From assembly GCF_019393635.1 (NCBI RefSeq), contig NC_057861.1:191534026-191598025 (forward strand): 64,000 nt of DNA, given 5' to 3'. Every line of letters starts with the position of its first letter. Within the stretch, counting starts at the first letter, position 1. Made by a program: the position numbers and the translations under genes. The notes below the pieces were generated by a model, which worked only from the letters and a program-made list of their open reading frames with translations, did not search any database and was not told where the DNA came from. Below, one piece after another: positions 1-12,288 of this stretch. This stretch comes from Dromiciops gliroides. Its lineage: Eukaryota; Chordata; Mammalia; Microbiotheria; Microbiotheriidae.

Positions 1-895
1 CAGCAAATGTGCCTGCCCAGGCACATTTGTCCACATCCCCATTTCTAGAAACAACTCTGGCTCCTGGGAAGAATGAAACACTATCCTTTCAAGTGCCTGC
101 CCTAATGGCTTACATGAAGAATCACAGTAAAAGTAACATGGCATAATTCCAATTGGCCTTTCAAATATCAGTTTTTAAAAACATTTCAAATAGTTCCTTC
201 AACCTAGTTGTTACACACACATATACACACACATGAGTGTGTGTGTGTATAAGTATGAAGATGACTGAGCACTCTGGGGGGTGTGGGTGAAGTAAGGGTA
301 CCTGACTTTGCACACACTCCCCTCCCCCTCTCCCCAAACTCAAAAGATATCTTTATTCCTCAAGGCTAGTGGGAAGAAGTACTTGAGAGTTAGAGGTTGC
401 CCCATTAGTAAATTCATGGAGTTCCTGCTTAGCAGTCAATTAGAATAGTCCTTATGGCCAAAGGAATGACTTCTGTCTGCTTGTTCTGAAGTGGATGAGA
501 AGGCTCCTGCATCTCTCATTACCAAGAGGATGCTATTTAAGCAACAATCTCCCCTTGTCTTGTTTATGAAATGGCTACCTCCAAATTCACCCACATCTAC
601 TCTACCTTTTACAATGATTAGGGCATAGTCATAAAATAAAGGCTGTACAACTCAGATTTTGAGGAGGAACCAGATCTGGAATATCTTTTGTACCATGTTG
701 AATAAAAAAAGCTGAACTAAAAAAAAAAGCAGCTAGAGGTATAATGCTTTATTGTCCTTTGGCTTGCTCACAATTCTTGGGACTTACTAGACCCTAAATC
801 CCTGCCCTGGCTTCTACTCTCCTCTGCATGGAGGAATTAGAGGAAATGTACAAGACTTATGCTGATTAAAAGGCACAGTTGAGTTTTAATCTGCA
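1..895. other. Intergenic, no gene seen
   Basis: The stretch is AT-rich unique-looking DNA with a short CA/TG repeat at about 212-250. I see no exon, RNA gene or recognisable repeat. Frames here are short and lack codon structure. Confidence 0.5.
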
Positions 896-910
896 AGATC
901 AGAGGGAATG

Positions 911-1095
911 GGGGGCAGCTAGGTGGCACAGTGGATAAAGCACCAACCCTGGATTCAGGAAGACCTGAGTTCAAATCTAGCCTCGGACACTTGACACTTA
1001 CTAGCTGTGTGGCTCTGGGAAAGTCACTTAACCCTCATTGCCACCCCCCCAAAAAAAGCCCAACCAAAACCAAAACCAAAAAACAAACAAAAAAA
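911..1095 (+). mobile_element. WSINE1-like SINE, subtype A
   Basis: It begins GGGGGGCAGCTAGGTGGC, has the MIR-like core, and ends in an A-rich tail interrupted by C. Perfect 15-bp target duplications (AGATCAGAGGGAATG) lie at 896-910 and 1,096-1,110. Subtype A (GGATTCAGG with CCCTCATTGCC). Confidence 0.95.
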
Positions 1096-1110
1096 AGATC
1101 AGAGGGAATG

Positions 1111-1770
1111 CCCAAATCATTGAAATCATAAATCTACTGAAATACTGTGAACTGCACATTTGCAGAGAAGTTATCTCTAGATACTAATGATTACAATGCA
1201 AACATTTCTCTGCATTTTGTGAATGGTTGATATTGTCTAGGTGAGAAAGGAAATCTCCCGATGTATACTTAGAGCCTCCTTGTCATGTGAGTCTCTGATG
1301 TAAGGTTACAAGTAGAAGATAGAGAGTACATTATTTCACCCCATAAACATAATAGTAATAATAATTATTATATTCAACATTTACATAACACTTTAACATT
1401 CTATTTGTGTTGGGGTGGGGGTGGGGGGTGGAGGATGGAGAAGAAGGGTTTTAAGCAGGGGCAGTGACTCTGTACCTTGGAATGGGAAAGGTGATTGGAT
1501 CTCTTGCTAAGAACTTAGGTAATGTGTCTAATCTCCATTTGTGTGTGTATGTAAACACATATGCAGACATGTGCATAGATATATACATACAAATATAGCA
1601 TCTATGGATGTTTCTATATCTATAAATTATATAAATTGATATATATTTTTATTATGTATATGTGTATATAATATACACACATGTACACACATGTATGTGT
1701 ATATATTTATACATTTACACATACACATGTGCACACATGCGCACACTCATATATTATATATTATGAATGA
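1111..1770. repeat. AT-rich DNA ending in an (AT/AC)-rich microsatellite
   Basis: No gene is visible. About 1,540-1,760 is a degenerate mixture of TATA, CACA and TGTG runs. Confidence 0.5.
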
Positions 1771-1774
1771 TCAC

Positions 1775-2145
1775 CTAGGACTGGGAAATTGGCAACAGAG
1801 CTGCCAGATGGCACCCAAACATGCTCCCAGTACCAGTTCAAGAGTCCCCTGGGACCTCCTTCTGTCTCGATGTTTCTGGCCCTGATGTTTAGCTATAGCC
1901 TCTTTATCATCTCTAGGTGCTGGAATGTCTCTGGTAGGGGTAGCAGCTTGAGAGTTTGTCCAGCCCCCACTGCAGTATCTGCAGACCTATCTTCCTAAGC
2001 AATTGTAGGCTGAAAAAATGACTCTGTGACTTTTTCTTGGCTTTCTTGATCAGAATTCAGTCTGACGAATCTTCTAGGTTGTTGTAGAGAAGGTATGCTG
2101 GGCAAAATGCTTTCTTTCACTCCATTATCTTGACTGCCTCTCAGC
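1775..2145 (-). mobile_element. L1 5' UTR-like fragment
   Basis: On the minus strand it reads GAGAGGCAGTCAAGATAATGG followed by a stretch resembling marsupial L1 5' leaders (the AAGATGG-type start seen also at 45,708 and 41,006). It is old and without coding capacity. Confidence 0.4.
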
Positions 2146-2505
2146 TCCCAAGTTTTCAATCATCTCTATGCTGATGATTCTCATATATAGTTATCCAACC
2201 CATACCTCTCTCTTAACCTCCAGACTTAAATCTCCAAATTCTGATTAGAAATCTACAAATAGGGGCAGCTAGGTGGCATAGTGGATAAAGCGCCAGCCCC
2301 AGATTCAGGAGTACCTGAGTTCAAATCCGGCCTCAGACACTTGACTTACCAGCTGTGTGACCCTGGGCAAGTCACTTAAACCCCATTGCCCCGCAAAAAA
2401 AAAAAAAATCTACAAATACACTACTGAATTTCATAAGGGACTCCAGAAACTCATTATCTTGCAAGATCACAAATGTATAGCTCCTTAGTACCCCCTGCCT
2501 TTGGG
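2146..2505 (+). mobile_element. L2-like fragment with SINE insertion
   Basis: The flanks of the SINE at 2,262 join into a stretch resembling an internal L2 region (ctgatgattctca ... aactcattatctt). Highly diverged. Confidence 0.4.
2262..2405 (+). mobile_element. WSINE1-like SINE, mostly subtype A
   Basis: GGGGCAGCTAGGTGGC start, A-tail, and 13-bp duplications (AAATCTACAAATA) at 2,249-2,261 and 2,406-2,418. Confidence 0.93.
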
Positions 2506-2590
2506 GTCACTCCAGGGGAAAGTTTCTCCTAGATCTTCCATTTAACAAGGTGCCCCTCAAGACTTTCTTAATGCTTCAGGACCTTTTCAA

Positions 2591-2746
2591 ATTGAATTTA
2601 AAAAAAATTTTTGAGGGGCAATAAGGGTTAAGTAACTTGCCCAAGGTCACACAGCTAGTAAGTGTCAAATGTCTGAGGTCAGATTTGAACTCAGGTCCTC
2701 CTGAATCCAAGGCCAGTGCTTTATCCACTGTGCCACCTACCTGCCC
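2591..2746 (-). mobile_element. WSINE1-like SINE, subtype A
   Basis: Antisense copy ending in CTGCCC. Target duplication CTTCAGGACCTTTTCAA (17 bp, perfect) at 2,574-2,590 and 2,747-2,763. Confidence 0.93.
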
Positions 2747-2763
2747 CTTCAGGACCTTTTCAA

Positions 2764-2880
2764 TGCCCCTTTTCGACTCCTTTTATATGTTGTCTTATAT
2801 GAGTTCCATGAGGGCAGGGACTACCTTTTGCCTTTCTTTGTACCCCAGGGGCTTAATAAACTTCTTGATGGACTAACCCT
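2764..2880 (+). mobile_element. L2 3'-end fragment
   Basis: It carries the L2-type 3' signature (gagggcagggactacc ... cttaataaacttcttg). Confidence 0.5.
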
Positions 2881-3084
2881 GTGATTCTCTGAGAGAACTT
2901 TCAACTAAGCTGACTTACCTGATCTGTACATTGCAGTTGGTAAGCAGTCAGGGATAGCTAGGATAGTTAGGGATAGCTAAGTGGTGAGCAGGGATACCTT
3001 CTTCATAGGAATTACTTCCCTAGCTGATGAGTTGGGATGTGCTAGTAGTCTGGGGGATACTGCCATTCCCAAGGCTTTTGGGTT

Positions 3085-3520
3085 AATTATAATGACAGCT
3101 AGGATTTTTTAATGCCTACAATGTCCCAGGCACTATGTTAAGCACTTTACATATATTATCTCATTTGATCCTGACATCAATTCTGGAAGGCAGATACAAT
3201 TATTTATCTTCATTTTGCTGATGAGGAAACTGAAGGACACAGTGCCTTGCACAGGATTACATAATTAGGAAGTATCTGAGGGGGCAGCTAGATGGCGCAG
3301 TGGATAGAGCACTGGCCCTGGAGTCAGGAGTACCTGAGTTCAAATCCGGCCTCAGACACTTAACACTTACTAGCTCTGTGACCCTGGGCAAGTCACTTAA
3401 CCCCAATTGCCTCACTAACAAAAAAAAAAAAAAAAGGAAGTATCTGAGGCTGAATTTGAACTCAGATCTTCTGTCTCCAAATTCACTCTCTCTTTCCAAT
3501 GTGCCACTGCACCCCTGCCT
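3085..3520 (-). mobile_element. MIR fragment split by a SINE
   Basis: The antisense MIR core (cattttgctgatgaggaaac) is separated from its continuation (gaatttgaactcagatcttc) by the SINE at 3,281-3,435. Confidence 0.6.
3281..3435 (+). mobile_element. WSINE1-like SINE, subtype B
   Basis: Subtype B (GGAGTCAGG with CCAATTGCCTCA). Perfect 14-bp duplications (AGGAAGTATCTGAG) at 3,267-3,280 and 3,436-3,449. Confidence 0.95.
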
Positions 3521-3950
3521 CCCTTCAGTGTCATACCTCCATTAGGTTTTAGGGTAAGGTGGTGGTTTGAGTTGTCTGGTACCAAAACTTGGTCTTAAAC
3601 CAGGATAAGATTTTATGTGTACTCTTTACTCTTGTCATGTGAAATATAAAGTATATAGTAGAGGTAGAGCCCTACACCCACTTCTGTTTTGAGTGTCCTT
3701 GGAAACCTGCCCTCATTTGCACAAACATTTATCTTCATTCTTTCTCCCAATAGTTGGGATACTATATGTGATACTGTGCCTAGATCAATGCCAGTTTCCC
3801 CTGGGCTTGGTGGTTCAGGTGTGTTTAGTGTTGGTGGTACTTGAAGATGTCAATTCACTTGGCCATAAGTGCTCCATAACCTTAATGATACCATTGCTTC
3901 CTTTTTTGCTCATTTGATATTCTCACATTTGTGGCTTTTAATATCATAGT
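3521..3950. other. No gene or clear repeat seen
   Basis: AT-rich intergenic DNA; I recognise nothing in it. Confidence 0.4.
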
Positions 3951-5330
3951 CTGGTCCTGAGATGTGCCATAACCTCAGATGTCTGGCTCACTGACAGATA
4001 TAGACCTCTGACGAACTAGACTCAAGGCCCACAATGGCTAATAGTCAATCTTTCTAGAAATCTTTGAGGAGGTGATATATTGGTCTGTGTGTGGTAGGGT
4101 CTCTGCTAGACTAAGATAGATTTTTTTGCTTTTGTTTTTTTCCTAAAAAGTAAGGAAGCTGTGAGTGCTAAGGCTTGAGCTATTTACATGACTTCTTGGA
4201 TGACTAAGGGAATAAAAGAAGCCAGACTATGAGATGTCAGTGCCCATCAGACTTGGCAGATGTCACATTGCCATGTGAATCATCATACCCTGCTGGCCTG
4301 AAGTTCAAATGGAGGTAATAGAGACTGCTTAGCTGAACCAATGCTGTATCCTTGATGAGTATCCTTTCCACGTGGTGGAAAAGTATAGCCCTCCTTTCAT
4401 TAAATGTCTCATTTTGTTCCATTTTTTAATCAGAAGTAAAAGACTCACTTTAGGCAAGCCTAGCCTCCAACATTTTGGCAGTCAGCAGGGTTGGATTAAA
4501 ATGACATCATGGTCCATACTACCACTGAAATGTGGAAAGGGTAATGCAGATATGGAGGATAAGGTGATTAGGTTGCCAGTCATGGCAGCATGGTATACTA
4601 TAATGAGGGTTTTCCTGATGGCATATGGAGAGTCCTCCCAGTGGGACAAAATGAAGGTCCTTCTACCCCTGCAATGAAGTGATTAGCTCAGTGAATGCAA
4701 AAAGAGGTCTTGACAGGATTTCTCTATCTCCTTATCTTCAGCAACAGATGTTGGAACATAAATTGCAATTATCTTTATGGTAGTCTTTTTACAAACCCTC
4801 ATCATGAGCACTACAATATGAGATGATCACATTTTATATGAAATAATGTTTATCATTGCCTTTGGAGCCATGACAAAATCAATTCTGCCAATTCCTGTAT
4901 TTTTCTCTCCAAAAAGTTTCTCTGAGCCATCCTTTCATTCAGCTGAGGCTTGTCTTCTGGTTTCAAGATTGTTATGATTCACTTCTTTCACTATTATGTC
5001 TGTCAGTAGTTGATCGTTGGATAAGGATCTCAGGTTTAGAGTACCAACAACCAAGTTAATGTTTATAGATAATTTAAAAATTTTGTGATTCTTTGCATCC
5101 TCTGTCTCTGTTCTGCCCCTCTGCCCCTCTAATTGTGGAACTGGAAGGTGGATGCATAGGACTGAGGTCCACTTAGGTTTTTTTTGTTTCACCTGTTGCC
5201 ATGGCAAAGGAGTTCATCTGCAAGTGGCCAGCCTACTGGTAATGAACCTCTTTGCACTAAGTTGGGTCCTAGGAAAGCAGACACAGGATGTTGCTAGGAG
5301 TACATTCACAATCTTTTCCGCATTTTAGAA
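3950..5330 (-). mobile_element. Degenerate RTE-like LINE, endonuclease region
   Basis: The minus strand gives broken segments resembling the AP-endonuclease part of RTE-type LINE proteins: GTLNLRSLSNDQLL (compare 'WNVRTL...' starts), then an IGRIDFVM-like segment, then an IAIYVPTS-like segment resembling 'INCYAPTS'. Several frame changes separate the pieces, so it is long dead. The match is from memory of the family and the class could be another EN-bearing LINE. Confidence 0.45.
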
Positions 5331-5468
5331 TCTGGAAGAGCCTGCATTTCATGGGATAATCTTTGAGAATTTAGGTTCCCTTTTATACTATGATGAGGCT
5401 TCAGAGTAGAAATTTATTTATATAACCCTTGCTCTAGGATTGCTCTCATGAAAATAAAGTTATAATTC

Positions 5469-6070
5469 TGTTTTGGACCCAGAGCATCCCAGAAGTTCTC
5501 TGGGGTACATCAAAGAACCTTCTCCTTGAGAAACTAAACCAGAGGACAGACATGCCTAGAGAGATAAGTGGAACCAGATCAGACTGAGCTAGCTCCAGGA
5601 CCCCTACCCTTTATTCTAGTCTCCCTCAACCCTGGGGAGATAAGATTAGGTGTGGCTACTGCCTTTGTGTCCAGAGGAGATGGCTTGAGAGATCTTCAGC
5701 CACCCTTCACCTAACTCCTCCAGCGGCCACTAGTGGGGGATGGTCCTCTCTCACTAAGCGAACTTTCCACAGATGGTCACCCCCATCAGTCCTGTATAAA
5801 AGTACCTGCTAGTCTCCTGCCTGAGGAGATTGGTATCTCAGAACCACACTCTGCCATGCCTTTCTTCCCATGAGAAGTTCAAGGATTTCTTTCATGGTTT
5901 CCCTTCTCTTCCCTTCCCCTGCCACTAAATAAATTACCATCTTATTCTAACTGCTTTTGTGTACAAGAGGGTGTAATTCTTTAAAGAATTCCTAAGGACC
6001 CCAAACCCCTAACCCCTTTCCCAGAACCCTATCCCCTTCCCAAACCCCCTACCCCATTTTCCCCATGACA
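5469..6070 (+). mobile_element. Solo LTR of an endogenous retrovirus (class I-like)
   Basis: The 602-bp unit begins TG and ends CA, flanked by a 4-bp duplication (ATTC) at 5,465-5,468 and 6,071-6,074. A TATAAAAG promoter motif sits near 5,793 and an AATAAA near 5,928, followed by a C-rich U5-like end. This gives + orientation. No internal retroviral sequence adjoins it, so it is a solo LTR. The 4-bp duplication is usual for gammaretrovirus-like (ERV1) elements. Confidence 0.8.
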
Positions 6071-6074
6071 ATTC

Positions 6075-7570
6075 TTACCTAGGTTCCTCCCTAGGGATAT
6101 GCTCCTCCTGCCCCTGCCACTCACACACATGGGTTAACAGGGTCTACATTTCTGGATAGGCACTCTGCATAAATTGAGTACATAATTTGTTGTAGCTGTT
6201 TGTCCTTCATGGAAAAGGACCAATGACATTATGTGGTGATATCTTGTTTCTCTGTGAATTAGATTTAAGTGAGGCAAAGTTGCACATAATTTAACTATTG
6301 TATGTGGGACAGCCTTTGCATTTTACCTTACAGAATATTCATGAGACATAAAGGACTCAAAAGAGATTCACAAAAGAGCCCATGGACAGACAGGAACAGA
6401 AACATAAAGCACTTAATAAATTGCACATGGGGATTGCTAGCAGGGTAACGTTTTGTCATTTTTTAGATTCCCTCTCTCCCATGGTCTCCCCAAGACTTTT
6501 ATTATCACCCTGTGATTTAGACTGCCCTGGGAGGCAGTTTGGAGTTTGCTGTATCCCTTGCTCATCAAACCTGCAGTGGTATAGTAAGTACCTTTGTTTA
6601 GTGCTCTTCCTGTCTCAAAACCATGCAGACCAAATGCTTCTTTATTCAAGGAGCAGACTGATTTAGGAGATATCCCTCATACTTGGGGTTCATAAACATT
6701 GTCTATAATCTATCCTTTCAGTCTGTGTGCATACACATCAGCTATGGCCACGTGCCACCACGCTACTCTTGGACTGGAGGAAGGAAGAGATCCCCTCCTT
6801 GGCCTGCTGTCTCCTCCTTTGATGTACTCTGGAAGAAGGCATAAAAGAAAGGATAAGGAGGGAGTCTTACATAGTGAGAGAAAGTGAAAAATAAAGCTGA
6901 GTGGGGTTTTGCAGCTAGCTTTTATACACCACTGGGATGGGCACTGATTTCCAGTCAGTCACTCATCTGGCAGTAGTCCTAGTTACTGGAACCAGTAAGC
7001 ATGCTCATATTTCATTGCCTCTATACAATAGTCCCTAGTCAGCAATCTCAGCAAGTTAATTAGGGAACTCTTCAGACTGATAATTGACACTCCTGAAAAC
7101 TTCTTTACTTAAATAATTATTCGTTATCATTAATTATTAATGATGTAACATTGCTTTGAGTTCACTCCCCAACTTGAACCACCACCACCACCACCTCTCT
7201 CTTGGGGCATGGTCGTTACTATTTTCAATGTTCTAAGAGTAACCCTGGGGGTAGTATCTTAAGTGTGAGCTCCTGGGCCTTTAAGAATGTTTTCCTTCAC
7301 AATGAGTCAGAAGATTATCTTCTATAATAAAGGCATTTCTTCACTCAAATGGCAAAGCAAGAACAGTACTTACAAAGCGTTCCTAACAGTTGTTACAAAG
7401 CATTCTTCCAAACACCAGGGGGCACACTCCCTCAAATACATTCAGAGTCAAACAAAGGACGAAAGTGAGCATAAACTTTAAGTACAATGGTGGTGAAGCA
7501 CTTGTGAAGGGAACACACATGGCAAGGCAAATGGATGACTCAGCAGGGCTTGTTGCTCTTTAGGGTGTGA
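6075..7570. other. Intergenic, old repeat scraps only
   Basis: About 6,190-6,290 (gctgtttgtccttcatgga...) resembles a dispersed marsupial repeat I cannot name. A CCA triplet run lies at 7,180-7,195. No exon is seen. Confidence 0.4.
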
Positions 7571-7579
7571 TGTCTTGGT

Positions 7580-8180
7580 GGAATGAGCCAATCAATCATT
7601 AAACATTTATTAACCAATGTTCTAGGTATGGGGGACAGCCAAAAAAAAAAAAATGCCAGGAGCAGAGAAATGCAGTGTTTTTTTGTTTGTAAAACAGCCA
7701 GGAAACCAGTGTTACTGGATTAGAGTGTGTGTGTTGGGGAGTAAGGTGTAAGAAGATTAGGTGGTATGTGTGTGTGTGTGTGGGGGGGTAGGCTATGAAG
7801 GGTTTTGAATGACAAACAGAGCATTTTATATTTGATCCTGGAGGCAAAAGGGAGCCACTATAGTTTACTGAAAGACTATGTGGGTGTGTGTGACATGATT
7901 GGGATCTGTGCTCTAGAATAATCACTTTAGTGACAGAATGGAGGATGGATTGGAGTTGCAAGAAACTTGAGGAAGTCCAAGTATGAGGTGATGATGTTAA
8001 AGCAGTGGCAGTATCAGAGAGAGGGGGTCATATTTGAGATATGTTGCAAAAATGAAATTGACAGGCCATGGCAACAGATTATATATGGAAAGGGTGGAGG
8101 GGCGGTTGGGTTAGAGATGGTGAGGAGACAGACCTAGATTTTGAGCTTCTGGGACTGGGATAGAGTTGCCTTTTACAGTA
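7580..8180 (+). mobile_element. Ancient unclassified marsupial repeat, 3' portion
   Basis: It has the order 'aaacatttattaaccaatg', 'aagggttttgaatgacaaac', 'ggaggcaaaagggagccact', 'aatgaaattgacaggccatg'. Pieces of the same long repeat recur at 8,720, 15,385, 32,780 and 36,325. No coding capacity is visible. It contains a short GT run near 7,770. Confidence 0.5.
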
Positions 8181-8306
8181 ATCCATGCCCTTGAGGCAAA
8201 TTCATTGTCTTGCTGGCCACAGCATTTACCATCCAGGCATTCAAGTTTTCCATTTAAGGGTGATGACAGTCTATTTTGCTTTTGCTGGCTTTCTCCTTTA
8301 CATTTT

Positions 8307-8451
8307 TTTTTTTTTAGTGAGGCAATTGGGGTTAAGTGACTTGCCCAGGGTCACATAGCTAGTAAGTGTTAAGTGTCTGAGGCCGGATTTGAACTCAGGT
8401 ACTCCTGACTCCAGGGCCGGTGCTCTATCCACTTCGCCACCTAGCTGCCCC
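8307..8451 (-). mobile_element. WSINE1-like SINE, subtype B
   Basis: Antisense copy with perfect 15-bp duplications (TCTCCTTTACATTTT) at 8,292-8,306 and 8,452-8,466. Confidence 0.95.
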
Positions 8452-8719
8452 TCTCCTTTACATTTTAATGTTTCTCTCTTTCATTCCCAGTTGACCTTCA
8501 GCTTTTGCTGAAGTCTCAAAGGGGGAACACTCTAGCAGGTATAATTATGATCAATAACGATAACAAATTATGGAATTGAATTGAAAGGAATCTCAGAAGT
8601 CATTTACTCTAGCCTGTCTGACTGAGAATCCATTGTGGGAATAAGAGTTCACCCAAGTCCCAGTATACCACCTACTCAGGAAACAAACAGCAGCAGCAAT
8701 GACTTAATTCATTCTGTAA

Positions 8720-8960
8720 GGTTAGTCATTAACCATTCATTAAACTCCTACCATGTGCCAGACACTGTGCTAAGTGCTGGGAATAGAAAGGCAAAAGACA
8801 GTCCCTGTTCCCTAGGAGCTCACTATCTAAGGGGGAAGATTACATCCAAACACTTACAAACAAATGAAATATATAGAGAAGATAAATTGGAGAAAATCAA
8901 CAAAAGGAAGGTACTAGCATTAAGGAGCATTGGGATTCATTCAGATTCAAGTGAGATACA
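8720..8960 (+). mobile_element. Ancient unclassified marsupial repeat, 5' portion
   Basis: Contains 'taccatgtgccagacactgt' and 'gtccctgttccctaggagct', the 5' modules of the repeat seen at 7,580 and 32,780. A long open frame across it (8,635-9,090) is fortuitous. Confidence 0.5.
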
Positions 8961-9329
8961 GCATCAAAAGCTTTGTGGCTTTACTGAAGCTCCCAGAGGA
9001 AAATCAGAGCTTATGTTCCTGATAATCAGTGATAGAGGATCAGATTCCAGAGCAATCTCTTTAAAAAATCATAAGAATTCAGAGCTGTAAGTACATGTGG
9101 TTAAGAGCAAACCATCTGAGAACAGCTGCTGCTTCTCTCCCAGTCATCCTGCAGTGTTTTTTCATTGTATTTTATTTCCCTGCACAAACCTAGCACTGCA
9201 TTTCAAGTTACTCCCTTTGGAAATTTTAAGTAGTGCTGAATCAGGAATGTGTAATGGCAGAATCATAGCTTAGGTTAAAGAAATGGGGTGGTTGGTTCCT
9301 GTGCTGTGTTAAAGGGCTTTTCAGAACCT

Positions 9330-10150
9330 GAGAATCATAGATTGAACCATAGATTGCCTGATATGGAAGGGACCTGAGAGGCCATCTAGTCTAACCTGTA
9401 TCCGAACAAGACAACACACTTAATAATTGTCCAACTTTTGCTTGAAAGCCTTCAATGAGGGGAACCCACTAACTCCCAGACAACCTTTTCTAGGTTTGGA
9501 GAACTGAACTTGTTAGGAATATTTTCCTTACATGAAATTTAAATGTTCCTTTTTTCAACTCCTATCCACTGTTTCCAATTTTGTCCTTTGGAGCCAAGGA
9601 GAACAAATCTCAACTTTCTTCCACTTGAAGAAAGTGGTCATGTTCCTTTTTTTTTCCCCCCCGGGGCAATGGGGGTTAAGTGACTTGCCCAGGGTCACAC
9701 AGCTAGTAAGTGTCAAGTGTCTGAGGCCGGCTTTGAACTCAGGTACTCCTGAATCCAGGGCCAGTGCTTTAACCACTGCACCATCTAGCTGCCCCCGTCA
9801 TGTTCCTTTTACATTTAGTTCCTTTAACCAATCTTCATATGGTATAATATTGAGACCTTTTCATATTTTTATTATCTTTTGGACATTTACCAGTTTATCA
9901 ATGTCCTTTCTAAAATATAGTGCCCAGAACTGAACACAATGCTTTAGATGTTCTGCTCTTCCTCCAACTGTCTGTGCCCTTTTTCATGCACCCTAGGAGC
10001 ATATTACCTTTGGGGTTTTTGCTTCATTACACTGATGACTCACATTGAGCCTGTAGTCCATTACTACCCCCAGATCCTCTTTCCCAGAAACTATTATCTA
10101 TTTCTGCCTTCCCACATGGTACTTGTGAAACTAGGGAAGGTGTTGCAAAA
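9330..10150 (-). mobile_element. CR1/L3-type LINE 3' fragment
   Basis: On the minus strand the core reads TTCAGTTCTGGGCACTATAT then AAGGACATTGATAAACTGG, characteristic of CR1/L3 LINE ends. A related copy lies on + at 33,990. A SINE (9,651-9,796) interrupts it. Confidence 0.65.
9651..9796 (-). mobile_element. WSINE1-like SINE, subtype A
   Basis: Perfect 14-bp duplications (GTCATGTTCCTTTT) at 9,637-9,650 and 9,797-9,810. Confidence 0.95.
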
Positions 10151-10500
10151 TAGCTTGCTCTATAGTAGCTTTTTCTTACATTGTTTCACACCCTCCTCAG
10201 AAAATCAACAATGAGTAAGCAATCATAGATTCAGCAAAAGATTCAGAATGATAAATCTGATTCCCCAAAAAGCTAGTCTAGGCAAGTTTCTCCTTTTTAA
10301 GTCTTACTTGGATATTCCTGTCAAAGAAACTCAGTTACATCAAAGTGGGTCTAATGCAGAGTTGTAGTTTGAGAGATATTGTGTTTCTTACATTGGCATA
10401 GTAATACCATGTATCCCTCCCAGTTTTAGAGAGGAAAAAGAAATGCAGGACAACTGAGTAATACATTGAAAAAGTCTTAAAACATATACAATATGTAATA
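10151..10500. other. No gene or clear repeat seen
   Basis: AT-rich DNA without recognisable features. Confidence 0.4.
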
Positions 10501-10790
10501 ACTGTGGACCTCCCACCTCCACAAAGGGGTAGTTTGGGAGTATCTTCTCATAGCTCTTCATTTGAATTCCACCTGATCTCTCTCTCTATATTTTTACATT
10601 TACTTTCAATAATTTGGTGTTATTGTTCTTTCCATTTATATGGCTATAATTACTGTAAATATTTTCCTTGGTTCTGCTTATTTAATTCTGCATCAGTTCA
10701 TATAGATCAGATCATATGGATCATGCTTCTCTGTATTCATCACACACAATTTCTTAGAGCACATTTACATTCATGTACCACAATTTGTTT

Positions 10791-11048
10791 TGTTGTTGTT
10801 TAGTCATTTTTCAGTTGTGTCCAACTATTCTTGACCCCTTTTGGGATTTTCTTGGCAAAGATATTGGAGTGGTTTGCCATTTCATTCTCCAGCTCATTTT
10901 ACAGATGAGGAAACTGAGGCAAGCAGGGTTAAGCAATTTGCCTGGGGACACATAGCTAGTAAGTGTCTGAGGCCAGATTTGAACTCAGGAAGAGAATTCT
11001 TTCTGATTCCAGGCCCAGTACTCTTTCCACTAGCACCACCTAACTGCC
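10791..11048 (-). mobile_element. MAR1-like long SINE
   Basis: The longer SINE form, with 'cagttgtgtccaactattc', 'ttgccatttcattctccagc' and the MIR-like core. Perfect 13-bp duplications (CCACAATTTGTTT) at 10,778-10,790 and 11,049-11,061. Confidence 0.88.
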
Positions 11049-11082
11049 CCACAATTTGTTTAGCCATTGCCTAATTGATGGG

Positions 11083-11298
11083 AAGGGAAACCAGGTTCCT
11101 AGAGTCAGAAAGACCTTAGTTCAAATGTGGCCTCAGACACTTGCTAGCTGTGTGACCCTGGGACAAGTACTTTAACTCTGTTTACTTCAGATTTCTCATC
11201 TCTAAAATGAACTGGAGAAGGAAATGGCAAACCACTCCAGTATCTTTGCCAAGAAACCCCCAAGTGGGGTGGTGAAGAATTGGACAAGACTGAACAAC
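11083..11298 (+). mobile_element. MAR1-like long SINE
   Basis: Sense copy ending 'gaattggacaagactgaac'. Short duplication TGATGGG at 11,076-11,082 and 11,299-11,305. Confidence 0.85.
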
Positions 11299-11795
11299 TG
11301 ATGGGCCTTCTATTTTGTTTCCAATTCTTAGCTATTGCAAGAGAGTGCTGTTATAAATATTTTGGAGTATATGGGTACTTTTTTCTTATCAGTGGCTTCC
11401 TTGAGGTATAAACTCAGTAAAGAAGTCTCTGGTCCAAAGGGTATGAACATTTTAGTTACTTTATTTGCATAATTCCAAATGGATTTCCAAAATGATTGAA
11501 CCATTTCACAGCTCCACCAAAATGTATTGATGTACTCATCTTTTCTTTCCTAGCCATCCTCCAACATAGACTGTTGCCATCTTTGGTTATTTTTGCGAAT
11601 TTTCCGGGTGTTTTGATTTGCATTTCTATTATTATTAGTGCTTTGAACCAGTTTTTTCATGTTGTTATGAATTAGCTTGACTTAGGTAGAATTGTCATTT
11701 TTATTATAGGCTCAGCCTACCCATGAGCAATTAATATTTTTCCAATTGTTTAGATCAGATTTTATTTGTGTGAAAAGTGTTTTATAGTTGTGTCC

Positions 11796-12168
11796 TGTTA
11801 AGGCTAAAATTCTAGCTAGTCTGTCTAAAATATCTAATGAGTGGTCACCAATAAATTATAAGCTTTAGCCAGAGTTAGACTTTTAAGCATTTATTAAGGA
11901 GAATAAGAATTTGGTAAAGAGAGAAGGAAAGTCCTACATTCATCTATCTATTAAAGGAAGAGAGCATTCCTAGCTCCCTTCTCCGCCAGAGTCCCCAGGA
12001 AAAAGAGAGAGTCAGAGGGCCAGGCTCCCCCCTTCTTCCTTCCACAAGCAAACGTCACTTCCTGACACCAAAAAAAAGACTGCTGGTCTTGCCCTCAAAG
12101 ACCTTCGCTTCATGACAGAGCTTTTCTACAGTAAGTCTCCAGCAGGTGGCGTCATTCCAATCGTTATA
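11796..12168 (-). mobile_element. Solo LTR (family shared with 14,933)
   Basis: A 373-bp LTR inside L1 sequence, flanked by a 4-bp duplication (GTCC) at 11,792-11,795 and 12,169-12,172. It is closely similar along its whole length to the LTR at 14,933-15,302. On the minus strand it starts in TG... and has AATAAA about 95 bp before its end, so minus orientation is preferred. Confidence 0.82.
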
Positions 12169-12288
12169 GTCCATATAGTTCTCAGGTTTGTCTTGGCAAT
12201 TTTCTACAGTTATTTTAAATGGAATTTCTCTTTCTATCTGTTGCTGCTAGACTTTGTTGGTAATATACAGAAATGCTGATGATTTATG

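Larger units (their letters stand above)
10500..12288 (-). mobile_element. L1 3' portion with nested SINEs and LTR
   Basis: The minus strand gives L1 ORF2 pieces near the C-terminus and the L1 3' UTR. Joining across the LTR at 11,796-12,168 gives a stretch equivalent to + positions 49,390-49,500 (protein fragment ENCQDKPENYMD). The ORF2 part is internally deleted. Two further SINEs are nested at 10,791 and 11,083. Confidence 0.8.

Noticed and set aside
911-980. tRNA-like heads of the SINEs as tRNA genes
   Set aside because: They repeat dozens of times with the same SINE body, tail and target duplications, and do not end as mature tRNAs.
8635-9090. 151-codon frame on plus
   Set aside because: It lies over an old dispersed repeat with modules seen elsewhere in the window and has no recognisable domain.
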